Source: DASQJL01 sp036380835 (lineage in GTDB: Bacteria > Eisenbacteria > RBG-16-71-46 > SZUA-252). Taken from it: a stretch of DNA of 64,000 bases. The DNA is taken from the NCBI GenBank assembly GCA_036380835.1, contig DASVDZ010000005.1:1-64000 (forward strand), in the 5' to 3' direction. The notes beneath the pieces are model-generated. The model was given only the letters and a program-made list of their open reading frames with translations. It ran no database searches and was not told the DNA's origin. The position numbers and the translations under genes are program-made. Shown piece after piece: positions 14,892-23,882 of this stretch (the first letter of the stretch is position 1; each line of letters starts with the position of its first letter).

Positions 14892-16148
14892 GTGACGACC
14901 GACTCGGGCGCCGAGATCATCACGATCGGAACGGAGCTGCTCCACGGGCTCGTCCGGAACACCAACGCCGACCGGATCGTCGAGCGCCTCGCCGACGCCG
15001 GCGTCGAGGCCCTCTTCCAGACGACGGTCGGCGACGATACGGCCCGCATGTCCGAGGCGTTCCGGGCCGCGGCGCACCGCGCCCGGTTCGTGATCACGAC
15101 CGGCGGCCTCGGGCCCACTCCCGACGACCTGACGCGGAGGACGATCGCGACGGTCTTCCGCCGCCGGCTCGTGCTCGACGAGGTGGTGCTCGCGCAGATC
15201 CGCGCCCGATTCCGCGAGCGCGGGCGGGACATGCCCCCGATGAACGAGGCGCAGGCCCTTGTGCCGCGCGGCGCGCGCGTCATCGAGAACCCGCGCGGCA
15301 CGGCGCCAGGGCTCCACTTCGATTACCAGGGGACCGACTTCTTCGCGCTGCCGGGCGTCCCCGCCGAGGCCGAGGCGATGCTCGACGCGTACGTCCTCCC
15401 GTTTCTCCGGTCGGCCCGCGTGATGCCCGCCATCGCCCGCCGCGTCATCCGGACCGTGGGCCTGGCCGAGTCGGCCGTCGCGACCGAGCTCGTCGGGGTC
15501 GAGGCGGCGGAGCCGGACGTGAAGGTCGCCTACCTGCCGCACTCCTACGGGCTCGACCTCACGCTCTCGGCGGTGAGCCCCGATCCGATCCGGATGGCGG
15601 AGGCGCTCGACCGGGTGGAGCGGCGCGTGATCGAGATCGTGGGGGACGCGGTCTACGGGCGAGGCCGGGAGACGCTCTCGGAAGTGATCGGCGCCGAGCT
15701 GGCCGCGCGGCGCCTCACGCTGGCCGCCGCCGAGTCGTTCACCGCCGGCGCGATCGGCGCCACCGTCGCCGCCACGCCGGGGGCGTCGCGATATTTCCTG
15801 GGGGGCGTCACGGCCTACTCGAACGCAGTGAAGGAGACGGCGCTCGGCGTCCGCAAGGCGACCCTCGCGCGCCACGGGGCGGTGAGCGCGGAGACGGCCG
15901 CCGAGATGGCCTCGGGCGCCCGGGACCGGCTCGGAGCGGATCTCGCCGTGTCGAGCACCGGGATCGCGGGGCCGGACGGCGGCACGGCCGAGAAGCCGGT
16001 CGGCCTCGTCTTCCTCGGCATCGCCTCGGCCGCGGGGGTGGAGACGGCGCGGCACGTCCTCGGCGGGACGCGCGCGGAGATCGTCGTCCGCTCGACCGCC
16101 TACGCCCTCGACCTGGTCCGCCGCCGGCTCCGCGCCACGCCGCGATGA
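14892..16148 (+). CDS. cinA: CinA family protein (competence/damage-inducible; nicotinamide nucleotide amidase)
   Basis: 418 residues from GTG. The N-terminal MoCF-like domain has EIITIGTELLHGLVRNTNA and TTGGLGPTPDDLTRRTIA. The C-terminal PncC-type amidase domain (about 265-415) has LAAAESFTAGAIGATVAATP, VSAETAAEMASGARDRLGAD and STGIAGPDGGTAEKPVGLV. In many homologues the first of these reads AESCTGG; here Cys and Gly are Phe and Ala. In the family the protein recycles nicotinamide mononucleotide and hydrolyses ADP-ribose. It overlaps thpR by 4 bp (ATGA), and recA follows, as in many bacteria where cinA-recA is conserved. Confidence 0.92.
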   Translation: MTTDSGAEIITIGTELLHGLVRNTNADRIVERLADAGVEALFQTTVGDDTARMSEAFRAAAHRARFVITTGGLGPTPDDLTRRTIATVFRRRLVLDEVVLAQIRARFRERGRDMPPMNEAQALVPRGARVIENPRGTAPGLHFDYQGTDFFALPGVPAEAEAMLDAYVLPFLRSARVMPAIARRVIRTVGLAESAVATELVGVEAAEPDVKVAYLPHSYGLDLTLSAVSPDPIRMAEALDRVERRVIEIVGDAVYGRGRETLSEVIGAELAARRLTLAAAESFTAGAIGATVAATPGASRYFLGGVTAYSNAVKETALGVRKATLARHGAVSAETAAEMASGARDRLGADLAVSSTGIAGPDGGTAEKPVGLVFLGIASAAGVETARHVLGGTRAEIVVRSTAYALDLVRRRLRATPR

Positions 16149-16711
16149 TCCGCGCGTTCGTCGCGCTCCTGATCCCGCCCGACTGGACGGAGTACCTGCG
16201 CGGCGTGTCGAGCGGGCTCGCCGCCGGGACGCGCGGCTTCTCGTGGGTCAAACCCGAGAACGTGCACGTGACCCTCCGGTTCCTGGGCGACCTGGACGAG
16301 CCGGGCGTGGCGCGGGCCCGCGAGTCGGTGCGGCGCGCGGGCGCGGATCGCCCGGCGCCTTTGGCCCGGCTCGGCGCGCTCGGGGCGTTTCCGAGCCTTG
16401 CCCGTCCCCGGGTCGTCTGGATGGGGCTCGCCGAGGGGGCGGAGGCCGTGTCGGATCTGGCCCAGGCGGTGAACGCCGCGCTCGAACAGGCCGGGTTCGG
16501 GGCGCCCGACAAACCGTTCCGCGCCCACCTGACGCTGGCCCGCGTCCGCGAGGGGGCGCGGGGGCTCGAGGCGATCCGCGAGGCGCGGATCGACCCGCCA
16601 CCCGCGGCGGCGGCCCTCGACCGCGTGGCGGTGATGAAAAGTGACCTCCACCCGTCCGGCGCCCGCTATACTGCGCTCGAGGAGGTTCGCCTCCGGCCGC
16701 CGGGACGCTGA
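16145..16711 (+). CDS. thpR: RNA 2',3'-cyclic phosphodiesterase (ThpR/LigT)
   Basis: 188 residues. The two HxTx catalytic motifs of the 2H phosphoesterase superfamily are clear: HVTL (in ENVHVTLRFLGDL) and HLTL (in FRAHLTLARVRE). It begins MIRAFVALLIPPDW, as homologues do, and ends with DLHPSGARYTALEEVRL. It opens 2',3'-cyclic phosphates on RNA ends. It is coupled to cinA and precedes recA by 117 bp, the cinA-thpR-recA order found in several phyla. Confidence 0.92.
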   Translation: MIRAFVALLIPPDWTEYLRGVSSGLAAGTRGFSWVKPENVHVTLRFLGDLDEPGVARARESVRRAGADRPAPLARLGALGAFPSLARPRVVWMGLAEGAEAVSDLAQAVNAALEQAGFGAPDKPFRAHLTLARVREGARGLEAIREARIDPPPAAAALDRVAVMKSDLHPSGARYTALEEVRLRPPGR

Positions 16712-16828
16712 GCTCGACCTTCCCGCGACCCGCCCGCGGCACGAATCACGACCAGACGACGATTTGCCCCGACCCGAACCCGGCGTCCCGGAACGGACCG
16801 CCAGAACCACATCAGGGGGTAGAACCAT

Positions 16829-17926
16829 ATGGCAGCCAATCCGTCCACTCGGGAGATGAGCAAGGAGCGCGCGAAGGCGCTGGAGCTGGCCGTTCAGCAG
16901 ATCGAGCGCCAGTTCGGCAAGGGCGCGATCATGAAGCTGGGCGAGGACTCGGCGCGCGTCCAGGTCGACGCCATTCCGACCGGCTCGCTGGCGCTCGACG
17001 CCGCCCTCGGCATCGGCGGGGTGCCGCGCGGGCGCGTGATCGAGATCTACGGCCCCGAATCGTCGGGCAAGACGACGCTCACGCTGAGCATCATCGCGCA
17101 CGCCCAGAAGGCGGGCGGGAACGCCGTCTTCATCGACGCCGAGCACGCGCTCGACGCCTCCTACGCGAAGCGCCTCGGCGTCGACATCGACGCGCTCCAC
17201 GTCTCGCAGCCCGACACGGGGGAGGAGGCGCTCGAGATCGCCGAGCACCTGGTCCGGAGCGGCGCGGTCGACGTGATCGTGATCGACTCGGTGGCGGCGC
17301 TCGTCCCCAAGGCCGAGATCGAGGGGGAGATGGGGGACTCGCACATGGGGCTCCAGGCGCGCCTCATGTCGCAGGCGCTTCGGAAGCTGACCGGCACCAT
17401 CTCCAAGTCGCGGACCACCGTCATCTTCATCAACCAGATCCGGATGCAGATCGGCGTCATGTTCGGCAACCCCGAGACGACGACCGGCGGGCGCGCGCTC
17501 AAGTTCTACGCGTCGGTGCGCATGGACATCCGCCGGATCGGCGCCATCAAGGACGGCGACAACGTGATCGGGAGTCACGTGAAGGTGAAGGTGGTGAAGA
17601 ACAAGGTCGCGGCGCCGTTCAAGGAAGCCGAGTTCGACATCCTGTACAACGAGGGGATCTCGCGCGAGGGCGAGCTCCTCGACCTCGCGGTGGATCGGAA
17701 CCTCGTGCAGAAGAGCGGCACGTGGTTCAGCTACGGCGAGGAGCGGATCGGCCAGGGACGCGAGAACGCGCGGCTCTGGCTGAAGGAGCATCCGGACGCG
17801 ACGGCCGAGCTCGAGCGGAAGCTGCGCGAGGCGCTCGGCGTCACGCTCGCCTCGAAGCCGGCGCCGGAGGCCGAAGCCGCCGCGGCGACGCCCGAGGCGC
17901 GCGGAGAGCGCCGGGTCCGGATCTAG
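16829..17926 (+). CDS. recA: Recombinase RecA
   Basis: 365 residues. Walker A GPESSGKT is at 75-82, Walker B is in VDVIVIDSVAALVPKAEIEG, and loop regions L1/L2 are recognisable (GEMGDSHMGLQARLMSQALR; GNPETTTGGRALKFY). It lacks any intein. The ATG at 16829 follows CAGGGGG. A TATACT within thpR (16667) may be a -10, but the only -35 candidate is spaced badly. I see no LexA box that I could defend. recX follows after 13 bp in the standard order. The C-terminal tail is Ala/Glu-rich and basic at the end, while many RecA tails are acidic. Confidence 0.98.
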   Translation: MAANPSTREMSKERAKALELAVQQIERQFGKGAIMKLGEDSARVQVDAIPTGSLALDAALGIGGVPRGRVIEIYGPESSGKTTLTLSIIAHAQKAGGNAVFIDAEHALDASYAKRLGVDIDALHVSQPDTGEEALEIAEHLVRSGAVDVIVIDSVAALVPKAEIEGEMGDSHMGLQARLMSQALRKLTGTISKSRTTVIFINQIRMQIGVMFGNPETTTGGRALKFYASVRMDIRRIGAIKDGDNVIGSHVKVKVVKNKVAAPFKEAEFDILYNEGISREGELLDLAVDRNLVQKSGTWFSYGEERIGQGRENARLWLKEHPDATAELERKLREALGVTLASKPAPEAEAAAATPEARGERRVRI

Positions 17927-17939
17927 GAGCGGCGGGACC

Positions 17940-18461
17940 GTGGCGAAGCCGATTCCGCCGGAACGGGCGGCGTCGGACGACGCGGCGAAGGAAGCGGCGC
18001 TCCGGATCCTGGCGCGCGGTCCGCGCACCGAGCGCGAGATCGCGGACCGCCTGGTGGAGCGAGGGTACGTCCCTGACGCGGTGGAGCGCGCCGTCGAGCG
18101 CCTCCGCCGCGTCTCGCTTCTCGACGATCGCGAGTTCGTCCGGACGTTCGTGCGGCACGAGCTGCTCCGGAAGCCGCAGGGGCGGCGGCTCCTCACGGCC
18201 AAGATGAAGCGCCGCGGCGTGCCGCTTCCGCTCCTTACGGAGTGGGAGCGGACGATCGCGAACGAAGAGGACCTGGCCGAGCGGTGCCTCGAGACGGAGG
18301 AGGGGCGCGCGCGGGCCGCGGCGGAGGAGATCCGCCGCCGCCTCGGCCGCCGCACCCCGGTCGAGCGCCGCCGGCGTCTCGAGGCGGGGCTCTTGCGTCG
18401 CGGCTTCGGCTGGGACACCATCCGGGACCTGATCGAATCGGAACCCGAGGAAGACGCCTGA
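17940..18461 (+). CDS. recX: RecX family regulator of RecA
   Basis: 173 residues from GTG. The protein is a run of three-helix modules: ALRILARGPRTEREIADRLV, then VERLRRVSLLDDREFVRTFV with the RecX signature LLDDREF, and a last module with LLRRGFGWDTIRDLI. In the family it binds inside the RecA filament groove and inhibits or adjusts it. It starts 13 bp after recA and overlaps alaS by one base (TGATG), so recA-recX-alaS form one unit. Confidence 0.88.
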   Translation: MAKPIPPERAASDDAAKEAALRILARGPRTEREIADRLVERGYVPDAVERAVERLRRVSLLDDREFVRTFVRHELLRKPQGRRLLTAKMKRRGVPLPLLTEWERTIANEEDLAERCLETEEGRARAAAEEIRRRLGRRTPVERRRRLEAGLLRRGFGWDTIRDLIESEPEEDA

Positions 18462-21172
18462 TGCCATCGAAGTCCCCAGAGTCGGTGACCGGCTACGGCC
18501 TCGGCCGGACGCCTCCGTCGACGAACCACCTCCGCCGGACCTACATCGACTTCTTCGTCGCGCGCGGCCACAAGCACCTGCCGATGGCCCCGCTCGTCCC
18601 GCTCGACGATCCGACGCTCCTCTTCACGTCCGCGGGCATGGTGCCGTTCAAGCCGTACTACGCGTCGCCGCTCCCGCCTCCCGTCAAGCGCGCGGTCACC
18701 GTGCAGCGCTGCCTCCGGCTCACCGACATCGAGAACGTCGGGCTCACGGTGCGCCACGCGACGTTCTTCGAGATGCTCGGCAACTTCTCGTTCGGGGACT
18801 ACTTCAAGAAGGAGGCGATCGAGTGGGCGTGGGAATTCACCACGCAGGTGCTCGGCATGCCCGCCGAGCGGCTCTGGCCGTCGGTCTTCCGCGAGGACGA
18901 CGAGGCGTTCGATCTCTGGGCAAAGCACATCGGGCTCGGCGCCGCGCGCGTCACCCGCCTCGACGAGAAGGACAACTTCTGGGGACCCGCGGGCGGCCAG
19001 GGCGCGTGCGGCCCCTGCTCCGAGATCTACTGGGACCAGGGCCCCGGCACCGGATGCGGCCGCCCCGAGTGCGCGCCCGGCTGCGAGTGCGAGCGCTACC
19101 TCGAATTCTGGAACCTCGTCTTCCCGCAGTTCGACCAGGCCCCGAGCGGCGAGCGGAAGCCGCTCCCGAATCGGGGCATCGACACCGGCATGGGCCTGGA
19201 GCGGCTCGCGATGATCCTCCAGGGCGCGGCGAGCGTCTTCGATGGCGACCTGCTCCGCCCCATCGGCGACGCGGTGAAGCGGATGGGGGAGCCGAAGGAC
19301 GCCGGCAGCGAGCGCGGGAAGCGCGCCGCGCGCGTGATCGTGGACCATCTGCGCGCGCTCGTCTTCACGTTCGCCGAGGGGGTGCGCCCGTCGAACGAGG
19401 GGCGGGGCTACGTGGCGCGCCGGCTCCTTCGCCGCGCCGCGCGCTTCGGCCGGGACCTCGGCATCCGCGGCCCGTTCCTCTCGCGCCTCGTCCCGACCGT
19501 GGTCGGGCAGATGGCGGCGTACGACGAGTACGCCTACCTGAAGCGCGAAGAGCCGACCGTGGCCGCCGCCATCCTCGAGGAGGAGTCGCGGTTCGCCGAG
19601 ACGCTCGAAACCGGCCTGAACCGCTTCGACGAGATCGCGTCGGCGCTCGCCGCGCGGAAGGCGACGGCCTTCCCGGGCACCGACGCGTTCACGCTCTACG
19701 ACACGTACGGATTCCCGGTCGATCTCACGGTCGAGCTCGCCAGGGAGCGCGGCCTCACGGTCGATCTCGCGGCGACCGAGGCGGCGATGGAGGACCAGCG
19801 CGAGCGCGCCCGCAAGGCGGGGCGGTTCGAGACGCGACGCCGCGACGCCGGGCCCTGGCGCCACCTCTCCGAGGGGGCGCACTCGAGCTTCGTCGGATAC
19901 GACCGGTGGACGGTCGACGGCGCCACGATCCGGAGCCTGCGCGATCTCCCGTCCGGACCCGAAGGGGGCCCCGCCGAGGTGGAGTTCACGCTCGACACGA
20001 CCCCCTTCTACGCGGAGGGCGGCGGGCAGGTCGGCGACACCGGCTGGCTCGAGGCGATGCCGGGTGTCGCGCCGGTGCGCCTCCGCGTGCTCGACACCGT
20101 CAAGGACGCCGAGTCGATCGTCCATCGCGCCGAGGTCGCCGAGGGAACGCCGCACGCCGGCCCCTACCGGGCGATGGTGGACGCCGCGCGGCGCGCGGCG
20201 ACGCAGCGGAACCACACGGCGACGCACCTCCTCCACGCCGCCCTTCGCTCGAGGCTCGGCACGCACCTGAAGCAGGCGGGATCGCTCGTCGCGCCCGACC
20301 GGCTCCGCTTCGACTACACCCATGGGAAGCCGCTCTCCCCGGAGGATCTCCACGCCATCGAGACGGACGTGAACCGCCGGATCCTCGAGGACCTCCCGGT
20401 CGCCACCGAGATCACGTCGCTCAAGGAGGCGCAGGAGGAGGGGGCGATGGCCCTCTTCGGCGAGAAATATGGCGAGCGCGTGCGCCAGGTGATCGTGGAG
20501 GGCGTGAGCCGCGAGCTCTGCGGGGGCTGCCACGTCCGCCGCACCGGCGAGATCGGATATCTCCGGATCGAGTCGGAGACGGCGATCGCCTCGGGGACGC
20601 GCCGGATCGAGGCCGTGACCGGCGCGCTCGCCTATCAGCGCGCGGAGGAGGACCGGGCGCTCCTCCGGGAGGTCGCGCACCGGCTGAACGCGCCGAAGGA
20701 GCAGATCGCCGAACGCCTCGCCCACGTGCAGGAGGAGGTGCAGCGGCTCAGGGAGGCGCGGACGAAGCGGAGCCAGGAGGCGCTCGAGGAGCGCGTGCGC
20801 GCGCTGATCGCCGAGGCGAAGGGGGCGCCGGTTCCGGTCCTGACCGCCGAGGTCGAGGCCGGGAGCGTCGAGGAGCTGCGCCGGGCCGGCGACCTGATCC
20901 GCTCCATGCTGCCGTCGGGCGCGGGGATGCTCGCGGCCGCGATCGACGGCAAGCTCTCGGTGCTCGCCGCGGTCGGGGCGGACGCCGTCGACCGCCTGGC
21001 GGCGGACCAGTGGGTGCGCGACGCGGTCTCGACCGTGGGCGGGAAGGGGGGCGGGAAGAAGGAGTCGGCCGTCGCCGGGGCGAAGGACGCGACGCGCCTC
21101 GGCGAGGTGCTCGAGCGAGGCGCCGCGTACGCGGCCGCGCGGATGAAGCGCGCGGGGACCCCCGCGGCATGA
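18461..21172 (+). CDS. alaS: Alanine-tRNA ligase
   Basis: 903 residues, a normal length. The class II core opens with LRRTYIDFFVARGHKHLPM and has motif 2 FFEMLGNFSFGDYFK. The specific GxGxG-like segment GIDTGMGLERLAMILQ lies near residue 240. The editing domain shows HTATH (about residue 584) and the CGGCH zinc motif. The C-Ala region contains GGKGGGKKESAVAG. I choose the ATG at 18461, which overlaps the recX stop; an upstream in-frame start would sit deep inside recX. The enzyme serves the tRNA-Ala at 10017, which has the G3:U70 pair it reads. No T-box leader is possible because the gene overlaps recX. Confidence 0.97.
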   Translation: MPSKSPESVTGYGLGRTPPSTNHLRRTYIDFFVARGHKHLPMAPLVPLDDPTLLFTSAGMVPFKPYYASPLPPPVKRAVTVQRCLRLTDIENVGLTVRHATFFEMLGNFSFGDYFKKEAIEWAWEFTTQVLGMPAERLWPSVFREDDEAFDLWAKHIGLGAARVTRLDEKDNFWGPAGGQGACGPCSEIYWDQGPGTGCGRPECAPGCECERYLEFWNLVFPQFDQAPSGERKPLPNRGIDTGMGLERLAMILQGAASVFDGDLLRPIGDAVKRMGEPKDAGSERGKRAARVIVDHLRALVFTFAEGVRPSNEGRGYVARRLLRRAARFGRDLGIRGPFLSRLVPTVVGQMAAYDEYAYLKREEPTVAAAILEEESRFAETLETGLNRFDEIASALAARKATAFPGTDAFTLYDTYGFPVDLTVELARERGLTVDLAATEAAMEDQRERARKAGRFETRRRDAGPWRHLSEGAHSSFVGYDRWTVDGATIRSLRDLPSGPEGGPAEVEFTLDTTPFYAEGGGQVGDTGWLEAMPGVAPVRLRVLDTVKDAESIVHRAEVAEGTPHAGPYRAMVDAARRAATQRNHTATHLLHAALRSRLGTHLKQAGSLVAPDRLRFDYTHGKPLSPEDLHAIETDVNRRILEDLPVATEITSLKEAQEEGAMALFGEKYGERVRQVIVEGVSRELCGGCHVRRTGEIGYLRIESETAIASGTRRIEAVTGALAYQRAEEDRALLREVAHRLNAPKEQIAERLAHVQEEVQRLREARTKRSQEALEERVRALIAEAKGAPVPVLTAEVEAGSVEELRRAGDLIRSMLPSGAGMLAAAIDGKLSVLAAVGADAVDRLAADQWVRDAVSTVGGKGGGKKESAVAGAKDATRLGEVLERGAAYAAARMKRAGTPAA

Positions 21173-21930
21173 GCGCGATCGGCGGGCGCGTCTGGCCGTC
21201 CCTCATGGCCGCGGCGTGGCGGCACGGCGCGGCCCACCTGGTGCTGATCGACCCCGATCGGACCGACCCCGCGCGCGCCGGCGATCTCGCGCGGGAGTGC
21301 GTCGAGGCCGGGGTCGACGGAATCCTCTTCGGGAGCAGCACGCCGCTCGAGCGGGACCCCGCGCCGGTGCTCGGCGCGATCCGTCGCGCGGCGCCGCTCC
21401 CGGTCGTCCTCTTTCCGGGGAGCGCGGACCAGCTTCGGCCCGACGTGGACGCCGTCCTCTTCCTCTCGCTCCTCTCGGGACGCGATCCGCGCTACATGAT
21501 CGACGAGCAGGCGGCCGCCGCGCCCCGGCTCCTCGCCTGGGGGATGGAGACGATTCCCGTGGGGTACCTCTTGGTCGGCGCGCCCGGCGGGGGGAGCGTG
21601 GAGCGCGTGACCGGCACGGCGCCGCTCCCGGAGGAGCCGGCCGACCTCGTCGTGCGCCACGCGCAGGCGGCGGCGTGCCTCGGCATGGCGGCCGTCTACC
21701 TCGAGCGCGGGAGCGGGGCGAAGACGCCGGTGTCCGCGGCGCTCGTCCACGCGACGGCGGGCGCGATCCCGGTGCCGGTCATCGCGGGCGGCGGCATCCG
21801 CCGCGCCGCCGACGCGGCCGCGCTCAAGACGCAAGGCGCGCGGTTCCTGGTCACCGGCACGGCGCACGAGGAGGGACGGCCCGTGCGCCCGTTCACCGAC
21901 GCGATCCACGGCGCGCTCGTCCCCGTCTGA
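21169..21930 (+). CDS. Geranylgeranylglyceryl-phosphate synthase family protein (PcrB/GGGPS)
   Basis: 253 residues. It forms a TIM-barrel with the family motifs HLVLIDPDRTDP (N-terminal metal/prenyl region), VDGILFGSST, PVVLFPGS, AAVYLERGSGAKTPV and PVIAGGGIRRAADA, the last two binding glycerol-1-phosphate. The sequence is of the longer GGGPS-like type with YLE-x-GSGA rather than the short Bacillus PcrB type, by my reading. The enzyme would link a polyprenyl diphosphate to sn-glycerol-1-phosphate, the first step of archaeal-type ether lipids. The chain length used is unknown. Its ATG overlaps the alaS stop (ATGA). Sugar and polyprenyl genes follow. Confidence 0.88.
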   Translation: MSAIGGRVWPSLMAAAWRHGAAHLVLIDPDRTDPARAGDLARECVEAGVDGILFGSSTPLERDPAPVLGAIRRAAPLPVVLFPGSADQLRPDVDAVLFLSLLSGRDPRYMIDEQAAAAPRLLAWGMETIPVGYLLVGAPGGGSVERVTGTAPLPEEPADLVVRHAQAAACLGMAAVYLERGSGAKTPVSAALVHATAGAIPVPVIAGGGIRRAADAAALKTQGARFLVTGTAHEEGRPVRPFTDAIHGALVPV

Positions 21931-21938
21931 TCCGATCG

Positions 21939-21954
21939 AAGGGAGGCCCCGATC
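21939..21954 (+). promoter_or_regulatory. Ribosome binding site and AUC start codon of the rmlA-like gene
   Basis: AAGGGAGG (21939-21946) is followed after five bases by ATC AAA GCG CTC. ATC sits exactly where homologues have their first Met (MKALVLSGG). An in-frame TGA at 21928-21930 leaves no other start upstream, and the next GTG (22105) would delete the nucleotide-binding motif. Confidence 0.6.
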
Positions 21955-23016
21955 AAAGCGCTCGTCTTAAGCGGCGGCAAGGGGACGCGGCTCCGCCCGA
22001 TCACGCACACGGGCGCGAAGCAGCTGATTCCGGTCGCGAACAAACCGATCCTCTTCTACGTCCTCGAGGCGATACGGGACGCGGGGATCGACGACATCGG
22101 GATCGTGGTCGGCGACACCGAGCCCGAGATCCGCGCGGCGGTGGGCGACGGCTCGGCCTTCGGCGTCCGGACCACGTACCTGAGGCAGGACGCGCCGCTC
22201 GGCCTGGCCCACGCCGTGAAGATCGCGCGGGGCTACATCCGCGACGACTCCTTCGTGATGTTCCTCGGCGACAACCTGATCCTCGACGGCATCCGCTCGC
22301 TCGTGGAGGAGTTCCGCGCGGAGCGCCCGAACTGCGAGATCCTCCTCGCGCACGTGCCCCGTCCGGAGGAATTCGGCGTGGCCGAGCTGGACGGCGACCG
22401 GGTCGTCCGGCTGACCGAGAAGCCGAAGGAGCCCAAGTCCGACCTCGCGCTCGTCGGGGTCTACATGTTCGATTCGACGATCTTCGAAGCGGTCGACGCG
22501 ATCCGCCCCTCGTTCCGGAACGAGCTCGAGATCACCGACGCGATCCAGTACCTGATCGACCACGGCCGCACCGTCCGCCACCACGTGATCGGCGGCTGGT
22601 GGAAGGACACCGGGAAGCTCGAGGACATGCTCGAGGCGAACCGGATGGTCCTCTCGCGCGTGCGGCGGATCGTGCGCGGCGAGGTCGACCCGGAGTCGCG
22701 CCTCGAGGGGGAGGTCGTCGTCGGTCCGGGCACCGTCGTCCGGAACTCGCTCCTCCGAGGCCCGCTGATCGTCGGACAGCGCTGCGTGATCGAGAACTCC
22801 TACGTCGGCCCCTTCACGTCGCTCCACGACGACGTGCTCCTCAAGAACAGCGAGATCGAGCACTCGATCGTGCTCGAGCGCTGCCGGATCCAGGACATCC
22901 CGGTCCGGATCGAGGCGTCCCTGATCGGCAAGGAGGTGCGCATCCAACGATCCCAGCTCAAACCCACCGCGTATCGGTTCATGGTCGGCGACTCGAGCCT
23001 CGTGGACGTCCTCTGA
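21952..23016 (+). CDS. Glucose-1-phosphate thymidylyltransferase-like nucleotidyltransferase with left-handed beta-helix tail
   Basis: 354 residues counting from the apparent AUC start at 21952. The N-terminal Rossmann-like domain carries LSGGKGTRLRPITHTGAKQL (NTP binding), FLGDNLILDG (metal Asp) and GGWWKDTGKLEDMLEANR. The C-terminal third has hexapeptide-type repeats (EGEVVVGPGTVVRNSLLRGP; SYVGPF). This is the long RmlA/StrD form common in archaea and actinobacteria, making dTDP-glucose or a similar sugar nucleotide. The rmlD gene 5 bp downstream supports dTDP-sugar synthesis; rmlB and rmlC are not in the window. Confidence 0.87.
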   Translation: MKALVLSGGKGTRLRPITHTGAKQLIPVANKPILFYVLEAIRDAGIDDIGIVVGDTEPEIRAAVGDGSAFGVRTTYLRQDAPLGLAHAVKIARGYIRDDSFVMFLGDNLILDGIRSLVEEFRAERPNCEILLAHVPRPEEFGVAELDGDRVVRLTEKPKEPKSDLALVGVYMFDSTIFEAVDAIRPSFRNELEITDAIQYLIDHGRTVRHHVIGGWWKDTGKLEDMLEANRMVLSRVRRIVRGEVDPESRLEGEVVVGPGTVVRNSLLRGPLIVGQRCVIENSYVGPFTSLHDDVLLKNSEIEHSIVLERCRIQDIPVRIEASLIGKEVRIQRSQLKPTAYRFMVGDSSLVDVL

Positions 23017-23021
23017 CGGCG

Positions 23022-23882
23022 ATGCGGATCCTGATCACGGGAGCGAACGGCATCCTCGGTCGGGCGCTCCGCGACCGCCTCGAGGCGGGGCATACGCTCT
23101 ATCTCTGGGGGCGGGAGGAGGCCGATCTGACCGACGAGACGGCGACGCGCGCGGCGGCGAAGGGGATCGAGTTCGACGCCGTGATCCACACCGCCGCCTT
23201 CACCGACGTCGATCGCTGCGAGACCGAGTTCGACAACGCCATGAAGGTGAACCGCGACGGCACCGCGCACGTGGCCGGTCTCGCGCGGGAGCGCGGCGCG
23301 ACCCTGGTCGCGATCAGCTCCGACTACGTCTTCGACGGCGAGAAGGGGACGCCCTACCTGGAGGAGGACCCGCCGCGGCCGCTCTCCGCGTACGGGAAGA
23401 CCAAGCTCGCCTCCGAGGAGGCGGCGCTCCGGTCGGGAGCGCCCTGCCTCGTCGTCCGCACCTCGTGGCTCTTCGGCGCGGGAGGGAAGAACTTCGTGGA
23501 CACGGTGGCGGAGCGCCTCACGCGGGGCGAGGCGCTCCGCGTCGTCGACGATCAGCGCGGCTCGCCGACCTACGCGCGCGACCTCGCCCACGGGATCGAG
23601 CTCCTCCTGCGCCGCGGCGCGACCGGGGTCGTCCACGTGACGAACGCGGGCGACACGACGTGGCACGGGCTCGCCGTCGAGATCGCGCGGTATCTCGGGG
23701 TCGACGCGCCGATCGTGCCGATCCGCTCCGAGGAGCTTCGCCGCCCGGCGCCGCGTCCGGCCTATTCGGTCCTCTCCGGCGACCGCTTCCGCGCGCTGAC
23801 CGGAGACCGCCTCCCGCCGTGGCAGAACGCGGTGCACCGCCATCTCGCGGGCCGGGGCACCGGCATGGGGGAGGCCGCGTGA
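23022..23882 (+). CDS. rmlD: dTDP-4-dehydrorhamnose reductase (RmlD)
   Basis: 286 residues, an extended short-chain dehydrogenase. NAD(P) motif GANGILG is at 7-13, the catalytic Tyr-Lys is in YGKTKLASEE, and typical RmlD segments are DAVIHTAAFTDVDRCE, ISSDYVFDGEKGTPY and VDDQRGSPTYARDLA. It reduces dTDP-4-keto-rhamnose to dTDP-rhamnose in the cytoplasm. It begins 5 bp after the nucleotidyltransferase and overlaps the next gene by 4 bp (GTGA), so the block is cotranscribed. Confidence 0.92.
   Translation: MRILITGANGILGRALRDRLEAGHTLYLWGREEADLTDETATRAAAKGIEFDAVIHTAAFTDVDRCETEFDNAMKVNRDGTAHVAGLARERGATLVAISSDYVFDGEKGTPYLEEDPPRPLSAYGKTKLASEEAALRSGAPCLVVRTSWLFGAGGKNFVDTVAERLTRGEALRVVDDQRGSPTYARDLAHGIELLLRRGATGVVHVTNAGDTTWHGLAVEIARYLGVDAPIVPIRSEELRRPAPRPAYSVLSGDRFRALTGDRLPPWQNAVHRHLAGRGTGMGEAA

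Noticed and set aside
18300..18461. T-box leader for alaS
   Set aside because: The region is recX coding sequence, which overlaps the alaS start, and no T-box sequence is present.
16100..20725. Very long minus-strand open frame opposite thpR, recA, recX and alaS
   Set aside because: It is the complement of strongly conserved plus-strand genes. Its translation is Arg/Gly/Ala-rich without motifs, a known effect of very high G+C at third codon positions.
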